Origin: Halomonas sp.
Lineage (GTDB): Bacteria > Pseudomonadota > Gammaproteobacteria > Pseudomonadales > Halomonadaceae
Length of the DNA stretch: 63,885 nt
Assembly (NCBI RefSeq): GCF_029263665.1
Contig: NZ_JAJUFQ010000024.1
Location: forward strand, 1-63,885
Direction: 5' to 3'
Below are positions 28,224 to 37,993 of the stretch, piece by piece (the first letter of the stretch is position 1; the number at the start of each line of letters is the position of its first letter). Below the pieces are notes generated by a model. The model saw only the letters and a list, made by a program, of their open reading frames with translations, did no database searches and was not told where the DNA came from. Made by a program: the position numbers and the translations under genes.

Positions 28224-28247
28224 AACCTGTCAGCCTCCTGACAGAAT

Positions 28248-28290
28248 GAACCATCAAGCCCAGCGGCAAAAGCGCTGGGCTTGATGGTTC
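28248..28290. terminator. 18-bp perfect hairpin after pmbA
   Basis: GAACCATCAAGCCCAGCG and its exact complement around a 7-base loop, 25 bp past the pmbA stop. No T-run on either strand, but it lies between two convergent genes and probably ends or stabilises both transcripts. Confidence 0.7.
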
Positions 28291-28341
28291 AGGGCCGTAT
28301 GTTTCCTGATGAGGGGGAGGCACTGACTTCATGACGCATGC

Positions 28342-29754
28342 CTACAGCGTGCTCCAGGGAGAGGTGCCTTCATCTTCCAACACTTCCAGGATGATGTTCA
28401 ACGCGCGCTCCAGGGCGTCGCGACTATCCGGAGAGCCAACGCATAGACGCAATGCCTGGGGAGCGGGCTCGCTCCCCGTGCAGAATGGCTCTGGCGTCGC
28501 GACACGAACACCCGCTTGATCGAGCAGGGCATGTACTTCACTGGCACGACGGCCTTCTGGCAGGGGGAGCCACAGGTTGGAACCCCGTGTCAGACCACGC
28601 GGGTGATAGGCCGCCAGGCGGTGCTGGGCCAGTTCCTGGCGGAACTGGAGTTCTTCTATCTGCCAGTCATGGAGCTGCTGGGCGCGAGGGGAGGCGATCC
28701 AGCGACAGGCAGATTCCACCATCAAAGGGGGCACCATCCAGGATTGGGCGCGCAATGCGCTACCAAGTCGTTCTCGTAGCACATCCGGTACCTGCAAGGT
28801 GCCGACCCGTAATCCTCCCGACAGTAGTTTCGACGTGCTGAAGATATGCAGGGTACGTTCTGGTGCCAGGTGTGCCATGGAGGTACCTCGGTCTGCAGAG
28901 GGTACGTACTGGACGCTGTCCTCTACAATCCAGAAGTTGTGCCTCCTGGCGAGCTCAGCCAATTGGATGCGCCTTTCTTCCGTCAACTGAACTCCCGTGG
29001 GGTTGTTCTGGTCCGGGGTGACATAGACCAGGCTAGGAACCTGGCGTTGGCACAAGCGTTCCAGAGCCGCGATGTCCATGCCGTATTCGTCCAGCGGAAT
29101 TCCCAGCGTCTTGAGATGTGCGTGACGTGCCGCACTGTTGAAGCCGGGATAGGTCAAGGCATCGGCAGCCACAAGTTCGCCAGGGCGTGTGAGGATTCTC
29201 AGGCAGAGATCGATGCCGTGTTGGCCCCCCTGAGTCACGACTAATGAGCCAAACACCGGAAATGACAGGCTGTCGAGCCAGGCTGCGAGTGCCCGGCGAT
29301 GATGGGGAGTGCCAATGTCCGCTTGGTATTCGCAGACTTCCGCAACCGTCGCCGGGTCACTAGCGATGGAGGCCAATACTTCGCCGAGGCATTGTTGGCG
29401 CCAGGGGTGGGGAGGAGCGAAGCTCAGGCTCATGTCGATGACGCCATCGCTGCACTCGCGTGGCTGCATGCTGAAGGCCGAGGCAGTTGACGAATTCTGA
29501 TCGCAGACGTAGGTGCCGCTGCCGACCCGAGATTGTACCCAGCCAAGATGATGAGCCTCGTTATAGGCGCGGGTGATGGTGCCGACGGTAACATTCAACC
29601 GATCAGCCAACTGACGTTGAGGAGGCAGTCTGTCTCCAGGGCCTAATTCGCCTGTCTCGATTGCCTTGCCGATGGACTCTGCGATCTGGCGATAGCGAGG
29701 AATGGGCTTGGCATCAGACTCTGAAGCACCAAGTTCCGGGGTCCAGATTGTCAT
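28342..29754 (-). CDS. MocR/PdxR-type regulator (GntR HTH fused to aminotransferase fold)
   Basis: 470 residues. Start at 29754; the open frame extends much further upstream but that part overlaps the divergent lysE-type gene and is not protein-like. The N-terminal GntR HTH (IPRYRQIAESIGKAIETGEL, RLPPQRQLADRLNVTVGTIT) is followed by a class-I aminotransferase-like domain with the PLP lysine in FSTSKLLSGGLRVG. Such proteins use PLP as ligand or cofactor and often regulate a divergent neighbour. The target here is most likely the LysE-family exporter at 29878. Confidence 0.92.
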   Translation of the reverse strand: MTIWTPELGASESDAKPIPRYRQIAESIGKAIETGELGPGDRLPPQRQLADRLNVTVGTITRAYNEAHHLGWVQSRVGSGTYVCDQNSSTASAFSMQPRECSDGVIDMSLSFAPPHPWRQQCLGEVLASIASDPATVAEVCEYQADIGTPHHRRALAAWLDSLSFPVFGSLVVTQGGQHGIDLCLRILTRPGELVAADALTYPGFNSAARHAHLKTLGIPLDEYGMDIAALERLCQRQVPSLVYVTPDQNNPTGVQLTEERRIQLAELARRHNFWIVEDSVQYVPSADRGTSMAHLAPERTLHIFSTSKLLSGGLRVGTLQVPDVLRERLGSALRAQSWMVPPLMVESACRWIASPRAQQLHDWQIEELQFRQELAQHRLAAYHPRGLTRGSNLWLPLPEGRRASEVHALLDQAGVRVATPEPFCTGSEPAPQALRLCVGSPDSRDALERALNIILEVLEDEGTSPWSTL

Positions 29755-29877
29755 GGTGACAATAAAACCTTTGACGTAAAAATTGTACTTATTATGCTCA
29801 ATGTTCAACGCTATTGATAGGCGTTGATGTGTGAATTGTAGGGGTTCAATTTTAAAGAAAAGGTTGAGGAGACCGTT

Positions 29878-30477
29878 ATGGAAGACTGGGCATTCCTGAT
29901 TCCCGCCGCACTGTTCATGGTCTCCATGACCATCACTCCGGGACCTAATAATGTCATGCTCACGGCATCCGGGGCGAACTATGGTTTCATGCGTACGTTG
30001 CCGCATTTGTTTGGCATTCTGGCAGGCTGCTTTGTCTTGTTCGCCAGCATCGCCCTGGGGCTGGGCGTCGTGTTCGAGCGCTATCCCGCGGTGCAGAGCG
30101 TGCTCAAGGTGGTAGGCAGTGTGTATTTGTTGTATCTGGCCTGGAAGATCGCTACGGCCCCGCCACCTCAATTCAGAACGGAAGGCGCTCGCCCTTTGAG
30201 TTTCTGGCAGGGTGCCGCTTTTCAGTTCGCGAATCCCAAGGCTTGGGTGATGGGAATTGCGCTGATGGCGGGCTTTTTACCAGAAGCCGGTAACCCGTGG
30301 CTGAATGCGCTGGTGCTGGCAGGAGTGGCGGAACTGGTGGGGTTGCCCTGTATTGCGCTGTGGGCAGGGTTTGGTACGGCAATCGGCAAGGTGCTCAAGT
30401 CAGCCACCAGCTGGCGCTGGTTCAATGGCACCATGGGGGCCATGACGGCAGCTTGCGTGGTGATGATTCTGGGCTGA
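29878..30477 (+). CDS. LysE/RhtB-family amino-acid exporter
   Basis: 199 residues, six or so membrane segments. The signature TPGPNNVMLTASGANYGF near residue 22 is that of LysE/RhtB exporters. GAGGAG is six bases ahead of ATG 29878. It is divergent from a MocR regulator across 123 bp, which suggests control by a PLP-binding or amino-acid-sensing regulator. The exported amino acid is unknown. Confidence 0.92.
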   Translation: MEDWAFLIPAALFMVSMTITPGPNNVMLTASGANYGFMRTLPHLFGILAGCFVLFASIALGLGVVFERYPAVQSVLKVVGSVYLLYLAWKIATAPPPQFRTEGARPLSFWQGAAFQFANPKAWVMGIALMAGFLPEAGNPWLNALVLAGVAELVGLPCIALWAGFGTAIGKVLKSATSWRWFNGTMGAMTAACVVMILG

Positions 30478-30527
30478 AGCAGGGAAATGATTGTGCGCCA
30501 TGGCCAGAAACTGCCATGAACAGCAAT

Positions 30528-30557
30528 CGCAGCCGGTGCGATGTTGCGCCGGCTGCG
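30528..30557. terminator. Hairpin between lysE-type and mliC-like genes
   Basis: CGCAGCCGG and CCGGCTGCG enclose a short loop (9-bp stem plus inner pairs). It lies between the convergent genes, about 50 bp past the exporter stop. Confidence 0.6.
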
Positions 30558-30577
30558 GAATATTCAGCACTGAGGGC

Positions 30578-30964
30578 TCAGTAGTTGGAAGTGAAGCACG
30601 TGGCTGGCGCCATCTTGGGCATGGTGACGATCGCTGTCATTCCCTTGCCATTGAACTGATAGCGGCCATCGGCAGAAACATAGTCCATTGCCAGGCCTGA
30701 CGTGCCATTCTGAGGTGCAAGCTCAATGCTTTGCCCATGACCATTGAGGTGCATCGTCGCGGCTTCTGGCGCCGTGAACTCCATGGTGAAGACACTGCCG
30801 CTATTACAGGTGTAGATGGCAGTTCTTGCATTGAAGGTGCTGGTTTGAGCCGATGTCTGGGGCTTTGTGGCGGCCTCTGTCTTTTTATCGGCATCAGATT
30901 GGCCCCCGGCGCAGCCTGCGAGGGTGATGGTCAGGGCAGTGGCAGCAAGCCAAGCGATTTTCAT
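30578..30964 (-). CDS. MliC-like lipoprotein (C-type lysozyme inhibitor)
   Basis: 128 residues from ATG 30964. Lipoprotein signal: KIAWLAATALTITLAGC, with Cys18 as the lipidated residue. The mature part has a Ser/Thr/Lys linker, then YTCNSGSVFTMEF, a Gly/Asn-rich strand and SADGRYQFNGKGMTAIV ending with a second Cys (MAPATC). These two Cys and the 'GxxY...G.g' pattern resemble the MliC/PliC domain, which blocks C-type lysozyme at the outer membrane. Similarity is at fold level by eye, so other small lipoproteins are possible. Confidence 0.7.
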   Translation of the reverse strand: MKIAWLAATALTITLAGCAGGQSDADKKTEAATKPQTSAQTSTFNARTAIYTCNSGSVFTMEFTAPEAATMHLNGHGQSIELAPQNGTSGLAMDYVSADGRYQFNGKGMTAIVTMPKMAPATCFTSNY

Positions 30965-31148
30965 GCAGTGTCTCTCCTTGAGAAAGCGCCAAGGCAAAAT
31001 CAGGCAGCCACCTTGTTGAGGTGGCTGCGACATTCTAACTGATTCGGTGGAAGTTCCGAGTTCTGCTTGATGATTTCATTAGGGAAGTTCTGGAGTATTC
31101 GATGCACCCTGCAGTAAAAGCTCTCAAGCCGACTACGTGAGTCGCTGG

Positions 31149-32060
31149 TCAGCGACTGGAAAGGGCGACTCCCGCCTTGGAGCGGTTAGGGCGATTTATG
31201 GCGCGTGTCATCCAGTCACCGACTGCGGCGATGCGTTCCAGGTCCACGCTGCACTGAATGCCCAGCCCCTTGAGCAGATAGACCACATCTTCGGTAGCCA
31301 CATTGCCTGCCGCACCCTTGGCGTAGGGGCAGCCGCCCAGACCTGCCACGGAACTGTCCACGACAGCCACACCTTCTTCGAGCACTGCCATCAGGTTGGC
31401 CAATGCCTGGCCATAGGTATCGTGAAAGTGTGCGGCGAGGCGCTCCATGGGGACCTCCCTGGCCACGGCTTCGAGCATGCGCTTGGCCTTGAGCGGTGTT
31501 CCGGTACCGATGGTATCTCCCAGCGAGACCTCATAGCAGCCCATGTCATTCAGGGCTCTGGTTACCTGGGCGACCATGGCAGGAGAAATTTCCCCTTCGT
31601 AAGGACAGCCGAGCACGCAGGAGACATAGCCGCGCACTCTCACGCCTTCGGTACGTGCACGTTCGATGACGGGAGCGAAGCGCTCAAGGGACTCGGCGAT
31701 GGAGCAGTTGATGTTCTTCTGCGAGAACGATTCGGACGCGGCACCGAATACCGCGACTTCCTGAACGCCTGAGGCGAGCGCCTCTTCCAGCCCCTTCAGG
31801 TTTGGGGTCAGAGCGGAATAGCTGACATCTGAGCGCCCTTTGCCCTCATGCATCAAGGCTCGCATGACCTGGCTGTGATCGGCCATCTGCGGTACCCATT
31901 TGGGTGATACAAAACTGGCCGCTTCAATATGGGTATGGCCGGCATCAGCCAGGCGCTCGATCAGTTCCAGCTTGATCTCGGTGGAAATCGGCTCAGGTTC
32001 ATTCTGCAAGCCGTCGCGGGGGCCGACTTCGACCAGGCGCACAGAAGCGGGTAGGGCCAT
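31149..32060 (-). CDS. liuE: Hydroxymethylglutaryl-CoA lyase
   Basis: 303 residues with the DRE-TIM motif VEVGPRDGLQNE near the start, LAAHFHDTYGQALAN for the metal-binding His pair and GLGGCPYAKGAAGN holding the flexible catalytic Cys. It splits HMG-CoA into acetyl-CoA and acetoacetate, ending leucine catabolism. Last gene of the liuABCDE operon, 30 bp after liuD, with AAGGAG eight bases before the ATG. Confidence 0.95.
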   Translation of the reverse strand: MALPASVRLVEVGPRDGLQNEPEPISTEIKLELIERLADAGHTHIEAASFVSPKWVPQMADHSQVMRALMHEGKGRSDVSYSALTPNLKGLEEALASGVQEVAVFGAASESFSQKNINCSIAESLERFAPVIERARTEGVRVRGYVSCVLGCPYEGEISPAMVAQVTRALNDMGCYEVSLGDTIGTGTPLKAKRMLEAVAREVPMERLAAHFHDTYGQALANLMAVLEEGVAVVDSSVAGLGGCPYAKGAAGNVATEDVVYLLKGLGIQCSVDLERIAAVGDWMTRAINRPNRSKAGVALSSR

Positions 32061-32090
32061 GAGGGGCTCCTTTTCAATATTGTTGAATCA

Positions 32091-34193
32091 TCAATCTGTT
32101 TCGGCAGCAGAGAAGTCGAGCAGCACGTCCCCCTGGCCTACTGTATCACCCGCCTGGAAGTGGAAGTTTTCCACGCTTCCATCGACTGGGGCGGTCAGGG
32201 TGTGCTCCATCTTCATGGCTTCCATTACCATCAAGGCATCACCCTTGGCCACGGATTTACCGGGTTCTACCAACAGCGCTACCACCGTACCGTGCATGGG
32301 AGCCGTCAGTGTCGATTCCTCTTCATGCTGGCCATGATCAATCGTGTCGATACGGCGCCAGAACAGGCGTACTTCGCCCTGCATGCTGGGTGAGAGTGGC
32401 GTGGTCAGCACGATCTCATTACCATCACGGCGAGCCAGCAGGCGATGACGATGTCCATCCAGGGTGATCGCGACAGCATCTCCAGACAACGTGGTCAGGC
32501 TGGCCGAGTGGGTCGACATCTCCTGCTCGGCAGGCGTCACCTTGAGCTGCCATGCGCTAGCGCCGGGGTGGTAGCTGCCTTCGATCAGGGTGCGGGATGC
32601 CGGGTTCTTGGCCATGCCTTCCTTGGGGTCGCAAAGGAAGATACGAATGCGGCGAGGACCATTGATCCGGAAACCATCATGGCGGTCCCAGGGGGAGGTG
32701 CTTTCACACTCCCGAGCCAACTGATGCAACGCGATCAGGGCGGCGGATGCCAGGCTTTCGCGGGACAGACCATGGGTGGCAAACAGGCTGTCTTCATGGC
32801 GTTCGATAAAACGGGTATCCAGTTCGGCTGCCTGAAATGCGGGATGGCTGGCCAAGCGCATCAAGAAGCCCCGGTTGGTCACGACGCCTTGTACATCCAG
32901 TGCGGCCAGGGCACGGTTGAGCGTGGCCAGGGCGGCGCCGCGGTCAGGGCCATGGACGATCAACTTTGCCAGCATCGGATCGTAGTGCATGGAAACGCTA
33001 TCACCGCTTTCCACACCACTATCCAGACGCACCTGTTCAGGCAACAGGGAAGCTCCCTCGAGATCCAGCCTGAAGCGGCGTAGCTGTCCCGTGGCCGGCA
33101 GGAAATCATTGTCAGGATCTTCTGCATAGAGGCGGGCTTCAAAACTGTGGCCTTCGATGGCCAGTTCCTCCTGGCTGAGTGGCAGTGGTTCTCCCATGGC
33201 AATGCGTAGTTGCCACTCGACCAGGTCCTGTCCCGTGATCATTTCGGTAACGGGGTGCTCCACCTGGAGACGTGTGTTCATCTCCATGAAATAGAACTGC
33301 TGGTCCGCATCGAGAAGAAATTCCACTGTACCTGCGCCGACATAGCCAATCTCTCGGGCCGCGCGTACCGCAGCCTCGCCCATGTCACGGCGCAGGTCCT
33401 CGCTCATGCCCGGAGCAGGGGCTTCTTCCAGCACTTTCTGATGACGGCGCTGCACGCTGCAATCACGCTCGAATAGATAGACACCATTACCGTGGGTGTC
33501 ACAGAACACCTGAACTTCCACGTGACGTGGTTGGGTCAGATATTTCTCGATCAACATGCGATCATCGCCAAAGGCAGCAAGCGACTCCCTGCGACAGCCC
33601 TCCAGAGCGGCCTGGAAGGCAGCAGAGGTCTCGACGACACGCATGCCTTTTCCCCCTCCGCCCGCGCTGGCCTTGAGCAGAACGGGATAGCCCATCTTGT
33701 CGGCCTCGGCCTTGAGCAGGGCATCCTCCTGATTATCTCCATGATATCCCGGGACCAATGGCACCCCGGCTTGGGTCATGCGTGTCTTGGCTGCGGATTT
33801 ATCGCCCATGGCGGCAATCGCAGAAGCGGGAGGCCCGACGAAGACAATATCGGCATCGTCGCATGCGTGTACGAAAGCACCGTTTTCGGAAAGGAAGCCG
33901 TAGCCCGGATGGATGGCTCCGGCGCCGCTGCGACGGGCAGCATCGATGACCTTGTTCACATCCAGATAGCTTTCGCGGGCCGCTGCAGGCCCAAGCCGGA
34001 TCGCTTCGTCCGCTTCACGTACATGAAGGGCATTGGCATCGGCATCGGAATATACCGCCACGGTTCGCAGGCCCAGTCGCCGGGCGGTTCGCATGACGCG
34101 GCAGGCAATTTCACCGCGGTTGGCAATCAGTAGTGTGTCGAAGTACCGGCTATTGATGTGGTCGCTGGCGCCGTTGGTGGAGGAAGATCTCAT
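32091..34193 (-). CDS. liuD: Methylcrotonoyl-CoA carboxylase, biotin-containing alpha subunit
   Basis: 700 residues. The biotin carboxylase domain begins FDTLLIANRGEIACRV and includes the ATP-grasp Gly-rich loop KASAGGGGKGMRVV; the last ~70 residues are a biotinyl domain with EAMKMEH (Lys carries biotin). It carboxylates 3-methylcrotonyl-CoA in leucine degradation together with liuB. The start at 34193 follows AAGGAG. Slightly longer than usual because of a ~15-residue N-terminal tail. It follows liuC by 12 bp. Confidence 0.95.
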   Translation of the reverse strand: MRSSSTNGASDHINSRYFDTLLIANRGEIACRVMRTARRLGLRTVAVYSDADANALHVREADEAIRLGPAAARESYLDVNKVIDAARRSGAGAIHPGYGFLSENGAFVHACDDADIVFVGPPASAIAAMGDKSAAKTRMTQAGVPLVPGYHGDNQEDALLKAEADKMGYPVLLKASAGGGGKGMRVVETSAAFQAALEGCRRESLAAFGDDRMLIEKYLTQPRHVEVQVFCDTHGNGVYLFERDCSVQRRHQKVLEEAPAPGMSEDLRRDMGEAAVRAAREIGYVGAGTVEFLLDADQQFYFMEMNTRLQVEHPVTEMITGQDLVEWQLRIAMGEPLPLSQEELAIEGHSFEARLYAEDPDNDFLPATGQLRRFRLDLEGASLLPEQVRLDSGVESGDSVSMHYDPMLAKLIVHGPDRGAALATLNRALAALDVQGVVTNRGFLMRLASHPAFQAAELDTRFIERHEDSLFATHGLSRESLASAALIALHQLARECESTSPWDRHDGFRINGPRRIRIFLCDPKEGMAKNPASRTLIEGSYHPGASAWQLKVTPAEQEMSTHSASLTTLSGDAVAITLDGHRHRLLARRDGNEIVLTTPLSPSMQGEVRLFWRRIDTIDHGQHEEESTLTAPMHGTVVALLVEPGKSVAKGDALMVMEAMKMEHTLTAPVDGSVENFHFQAGDTVGQGDVLLDFSAAETD

Positions 34194-34205
34194 GAGCGGC
34201 GCTCC

Positions 34206-35039
34206 TTATTGTTGCGGGCGTTTTTGTGAAGGAGGAACATTGATGGCCCAGGAGGGGCGGCGCTTGTCGAAAAAGCTGGCCAGCCCTTCCTGACCTTCAG
34301 CGCTGACACGCAACTGACTGATGACGTGGCAGGTATGTTCGCGAGTCTCATCGCTGTCTGGAGCTCTGGCCACTACCGAGAGCAGGTCCTTGGTGGCTCG
34401 GCTGGCCTGGGGAGATGTGGCGAGCAGGGTGTCGAGCATGCCTCCCACGGCAGCATCGAGGTCGTCCAGTGGCACGACCTGATGAGCCAAGCCCAGTTGT
34501 TGGGCCGTGTCGGCGTTGATGATTTCTGCTGTCAGTGCATATCGTCGCATCTGGCGGGAGCCAATGGCACGCTGCACATAAGGGCTGATGACGGCCGGTG
34601 ACAGGCCTATACGGACTTCGGAGAGACAGAATTTTGCACAGTCGGCAGCGATGACGATATCGCAGCAGGCGGCAAGGCCGACAGCTCCGCCAAAGGCGGC
34701 TCCCTGAACGCGTGCAATGGTCGGGCAGGGAAGCGTATCGAGGCCGTGCATCAGGGCAGAGAGCTTGCGTGAGTCGGACAGATTGTCCTCAACATCATAG
34801 TCGACCATGCGCTTCATCCAGCCCAGGTCGGCCCCAGCAGAAAAGCTCTTGCCAGTGGAGCCCAACACCACGACGCGAACTTCACTACGTCGCGCTGCAT
34901 CAGCGAGGCTGACCAGATGCTGGTTCAATTCCTCGATCAGTACATCATCAAAAGCGTTATGGACCTTGGGGCGGTTCAAGGTCAGGTAGGCCACACCACG
35001 TTCATCGATACGCAGTTGTGAAAGGGAGCTGTCAGGCAT
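34206..35039 (-). CDS. liuC: Methylglutaconyl-CoA hydratase (enoyl-CoA hydratase family)
   Basis: 277 residues with crotonase-fold motifs: LNRPKVHNAFD, SAGADLGWMKR (oxyanion hole) and VQGAAFGGAVGLAACCDIVI, followed by LSEVRIGLSPAV. Position between liuB and liuD, not homology alone, assigns it to 3-methylglutaconyl-CoA hydration. AGAGG stands seven bases before the ATG. Confidence 0.93.
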   Translation of the reverse strand: MPDSSLSQLRIDERGVAYLTLNRPKVHNAFDDVLIEELNQHLVSLADAARRSEVRVVVLGSTGKSFSAGADLGWMKRMVDYDVEDNLSDSRKLSALMHGLDTLPCPTIARVQGAAFGGAVGLAACCDIVIAADCAKFCLSEVRIGLSPAVISPYVQRAIGSRQMRRYALTAEIINADTAQQLGLAHQVVPLDDLDAAVGGMLDTLLATSPQASRATKDLLSVVARAPDSDETREHTCHVISQLRVSAEGQEGLASFFDKRRPSWAINVPPSQKRPQQ

Positions 35040-35068
35040 CTTGGACCTCTGTCGAATAACGTTGGGCG

Positions 35069-36676
35069 CTACATGCGGAACACGCCGAAGCGGGTCTCTT
35101 CGATGTCGGCATTCATGGCGGCGGCCAGGGACAGGCCAAGGACATCCCGGGTCTGGGCCGGATCGATGACACCGTCATCCCATAGGCGTGCGCTGGCATA
35201 GGTCGGGTGTCCCTGGTGCTCATACTGGTCGCGAGTCGGTTGCTTGAAGGCTTCCTCTTGCTCTGCAGACCAGCTCTCACCGGACCGTTCGATCTGTTCA
35301 CGCTTGACTTGGGCCAGCACCCCTGCGGCCTGTTCGCCCCCCATGACCGAGATACGAGCGTTGGGCCACATGAACAGCAGGTGAGGGTCGTAGGCTCGCC
35401 CACACATGCCATAGTTGCCGGCACCAAAACTGCCGCCAATCAGCACGGTGTACTTGGGGACCTTGGCGCAGGCCACCGCGGTAACCAGTTTGGCGCCATG
35501 CTTGGCAATGCCTTCGTGTTCGTACTTGGAACCCACCATGAAACCGGTGATGTTCTGCAGGAATATCAAGGGAATTTTGCGCTGGGAGCAGAGTTCGATG
35601 AAGTGAGCCCCTTTGACGGCACTTTCCGAGAACAGCACGCCGTTATTGGCGATGATGCCGACAGGATATCCATGAATATGGGCAAATCCGGTGACCAGTG
35701 TGTCACCGTAGTAGCGTTTGAACTCATCGAACTCGGAATCGTCGACGATACGGGCGATAACTTCGCGGACATCAAAGGGCTTTTTCAGATCGGTGCCGAC
35801 GATGCCGTAGAGTTCTTCGGGGGCGAATCTGGGAGGGCGGGGTTCTGCCATCTTCAATGATCCGCGCTTTTGCCAGTTGAGGCGCGCGACACAGCGGCGG
35901 GCCAGTTGAAGGGCATGAGCATCGTTATCGGCCAGGTGATCGGCCACGCCGCTGATGCGGGTGTGCACGTCCGCTCCACCAAGATCTTCAGCGCTGATAT
36001 TCTCGCCGGTAGCAGCTTTTACCAGAGGAGGCCCACCGAGGAAGATGGTGCCTTGCTGTCTGACGATGATTGACTCATCGGCCATGGCTGGCACATAAGC
36101 ACCGCCTGCTGTGCAGGAGCCCATGACGACGGCAATCTGCGGTATTCCCTCTGCCGACAGTGTTGCCTGGTTATAGAAGATACGGCCGAAATGATCACGG
36201 TCGGGAAACACTTCATCCTGCCGCGGCAGAAAAGCACCACCGGAGTCCACCAGGTAAACGCAGGGCAGGCGATGCTTGCGGGCAATCTCCTGGGCACGCA
36301 AGTGCTTTTTCACGGTCATGGGGAAGTAGGTACCGCCCTTGACCGTGGCATCGTTGGCCACAATCATGCACTCCACGCCACTGACACGCCCGATGCCCGT
36401 GATGATGCCGGCAGCAGGCACATCGGTATCGTACATGTCGCGGGCGGCCAGGGCAGAGAATTCAAGGAATGGCGAACCTTCATCGATCAAGTGATCGATA
36501 CGATCACGCACGAACAGCTTGCCGCGCGATTCATGACGCTGGCGGGCCTTTTCTCCGCCGCCCTGGCGGATGGCATCGGTCAAGGACAAGAGCTTATCGA
36601 CTTCGGCGCGCATGGCGGCGTCCTTGGCCTGAAACTCCTGGGAGCGCGTATTGATGCGAGTATCCAGAATCGCCAT
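35069..36676 (-). CDS. liuB: Methylcrotonoyl-CoA carboxylase beta (carboxyltransferase) subunit
   Basis: 535 residues, the standard length. Carboxyltransferase segments include YLVDSGGAFLPRQDEVFPD, MGSCTAGGAYVPAM and GGSFGAGNYGMCGRAY, and MWPNARISVMGGEQAAGVL at the C-terminal half, all typical of MccB/LiuB. It accepts carboxyl from biotin on liuD. Placed between liuA and liuC, five bases after the liuA stop. Confidence 0.96.
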   Translation of the reverse strand: MAILDTRINTRSQEFQAKDAAMRAEVDKLLSLTDAIRQGGGEKARQRHESRGKLFVRDRIDHLIDEGSPFLEFSALAARDMYDTDVPAAGIITGIGRVSGVECMIVANDATVKGGTYFPMTVKKHLRAQEIARKHRLPCVYLVDSGGAFLPRQDEVFPDRDHFGRIFYNQATLSAEGIPQIAVVMGSCTAGGAYVPAMADESIIVRQQGTIFLGGPPLVKAATGENISAEDLGGADVHTRISGVADHLADNDAHALQLARRCVARLNWQKRGSLKMAEPRPPRFAPEELYGIVGTDLKKPFDVREVIARIVDDSEFDEFKRYYGDTLVTGFAHIHGYPVGIIANNGVLFSESAVKGAHFIELCSQRKIPLIFLQNITGFMVGSKYEHEGIAKHGAKLVTAVACAKVPKYTVLIGGSFGAGNYGMCGRAYDPHLLFMWPNARISVMGGEQAAGVLAQVKREQIERSGESWSAEQEEAFKQPTRDQYEHQGHPTYASARLWDDGVIDPAQTRDVLGLSLAAAMNADIEETRFGVFRM

Positions 36677-36680
36677 GGGA

Positions 36681-37850
36681 TCACCGTGATTCGTTGAACA
36701 GTTCGCGACCGATCAGCATGCGGCGGATTTCGCTGGTTCCTGCGCCGATCTCGTAGAGCTTGGCATCGCGCAACAGGCGGCCTGTGGGGAATTCATTGAT
36801 ATAGCCATTGCCGCCAAGTAGCTGGATGGCATCAAGGGCAACCTGAGTCGCTTTTTCGGCGCAGTAGAGAATGACGCCGGCGGCATCCTTGCGCGAACAC
36901 TGGCCTCTGTCGCAGGCAGCGGCAACGGCGTAGAGATAGGCGCGGCAAGCATTCAGTGTGGTGTACATATCAGCCAGCTTGCCCTGAACCAGTTGGAACT
37001 CACCAATGGATTGGTTGAACTGCTTGCGTTCGTGGATATAGGGCACGACCACATCCATGGCGGCCTGCATGATACCGATGGGGCCTGCTGCCAATACGGT
37101 GCGCTCGAAGTCGAGGCCACTCATCAGCACGCGCACGCCTCTGTTCACTTCACCCAACACGTTTTCGGCCGGAACTTCGCAGTCTTCGAAGACCAGTTCA
37201 CAGGTATTGGAGCCACGCATGCCCAGCTTGTCGAGCTTCTGAGCGGTAGAGAACCCCTTGAAGCCTTTTTCGATGATGAAGGCTGTAATGCCCTTGGAGC
37301 CTGCTTCCGGGTCAGTCTTGGCATAGACGACCAGAACATCGGCGTCAGGACCATTGGTGATCCACATCTTGTTGCCGTTGAGGATGTAGCGGTCACCATC
37401 CTTGCGCGCACGCAGTTTCATGGAAACGACATCAGAACCGGCACCGGGCTCTGACATGGCCAGGGCACCCACATGCTCGCCACTGATCAGTTTCGGCAGG
37501 TACTTGGCTTTCTGTTCGGGGCTGGCATTGAGCTTGATCTGGTTGACACAAAGGTTGGAGTGAGCGCCATAGGACAGAGCAACCGAGGCGCTGGCCCGTG
37601 AGATTTCTTCCATGGCGATACAATGGGCCAGATAGCCCATGCCACTGCCTCCATCCTCTTCAGGAACGGTGATGCCCAGCAGTCCCATGTCGCCAAATTT
37701 CTGCCATAGATCATTGGGGAATTCGTTGTTGGCATCGATCTCGGAGGCGCGTGGTGCAATCTCGTCGCGGGCGAAGGCATTGACTTGATCTCGCAGCATG
37801 ACCAGGGTCTCGTCGAGGCCAAAGTCCAAGGGGGTGTAGGGGCTGTGCAT
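36681..37850 (-). CDS. liuA: Isovaleryl-CoA dehydrogenase
   Basis: 389 residues from ATG 37850, which matches the N-terminus of Pseudomonas LiuA; longer in-frame starts (37862, GTG 37886) exist without ribosome-binding sites. Acyl-CoA dehydrogenase motifs: ALAMSEPGAGSDVVSMKL, KMWITNGPDAD, and the C-terminal IQLLGGNGYINEFPTGRLLR and YEIGAGTSEIRR, with the catalytic Glu within or near the latter. First step of the leucine branch, first gene of liuABCDE; a LiuR-like palindrome is 50 bp upstream. Confidence 0.95.
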   Translation of the reverse strand: MHSPYTPLDFGLDETLVMLRDQVNAFARDEIAPRASEIDANNEFPNDLWQKFGDMGLLGITVPEEDGGSGMGYLAHCIAMEEISRASASVALSYGAHSNLCVNQIKLNASPEQKAKYLPKLISGEHVGALAMSEPGAGSDVVSMKLRARKDGDRYILNGNKMWITNGPDADVLVVYAKTDPEAGSKGITAFIIEKGFKGFSTAQKLDKLGMRGSNTCELVFEDCEVPAENVLGEVNRGVRVLMSGLDFERTVLAAGPIGIMQAAMDVVVPYIHERKQFNQSIGEFQLVQGKLADMYTTLNACRAYLYAVAAACDRGQCSRKDAAGVILYCAEKATQVALDAIQLLGGNGYINEFPTGRLLRDAKLYEIGAGTSEIRRMLIGRELFNESR

Positions 37851-37899
37851 GGCAGACACCATATGACGGTAAGAAGTAGTGAACACAGCCTAGAAAAGG

Positions 37900-37915
37900 T
37901 TTACGTTAACGTAAA
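37900..37915. promoter_or_regulatory. Probable LiuR operator upstream of liuA
   Basis: TTTACGTTAACGTAAA is a perfect 16-bp palindrome 49 bp ahead of the liuA start. On the coding strand TTGCAC stands directly before it, a layout used by MerR-family activators, which bind between -35 and -10. The sequence resembles the proteobacterial LiuR motif as I remember it; no liuR gene lies in the window. Confidence 0.65.
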
Positions 37916-37993
37916 GTGCAACTTTGTTTGCTTGTACTAAAGTCGGATGATGATCTCCTGCATCGCGTAAGAAACGTATGGGGAAACTCCTGT

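Noticed and set aside
29755..30171. Upstream extension of the MocR-type reading frame (139 codons)
   Set aside because: It runs antisense through the divergent LysE-type gene and its sequence is not protein-like; the GntR HTH begins right after 29754.
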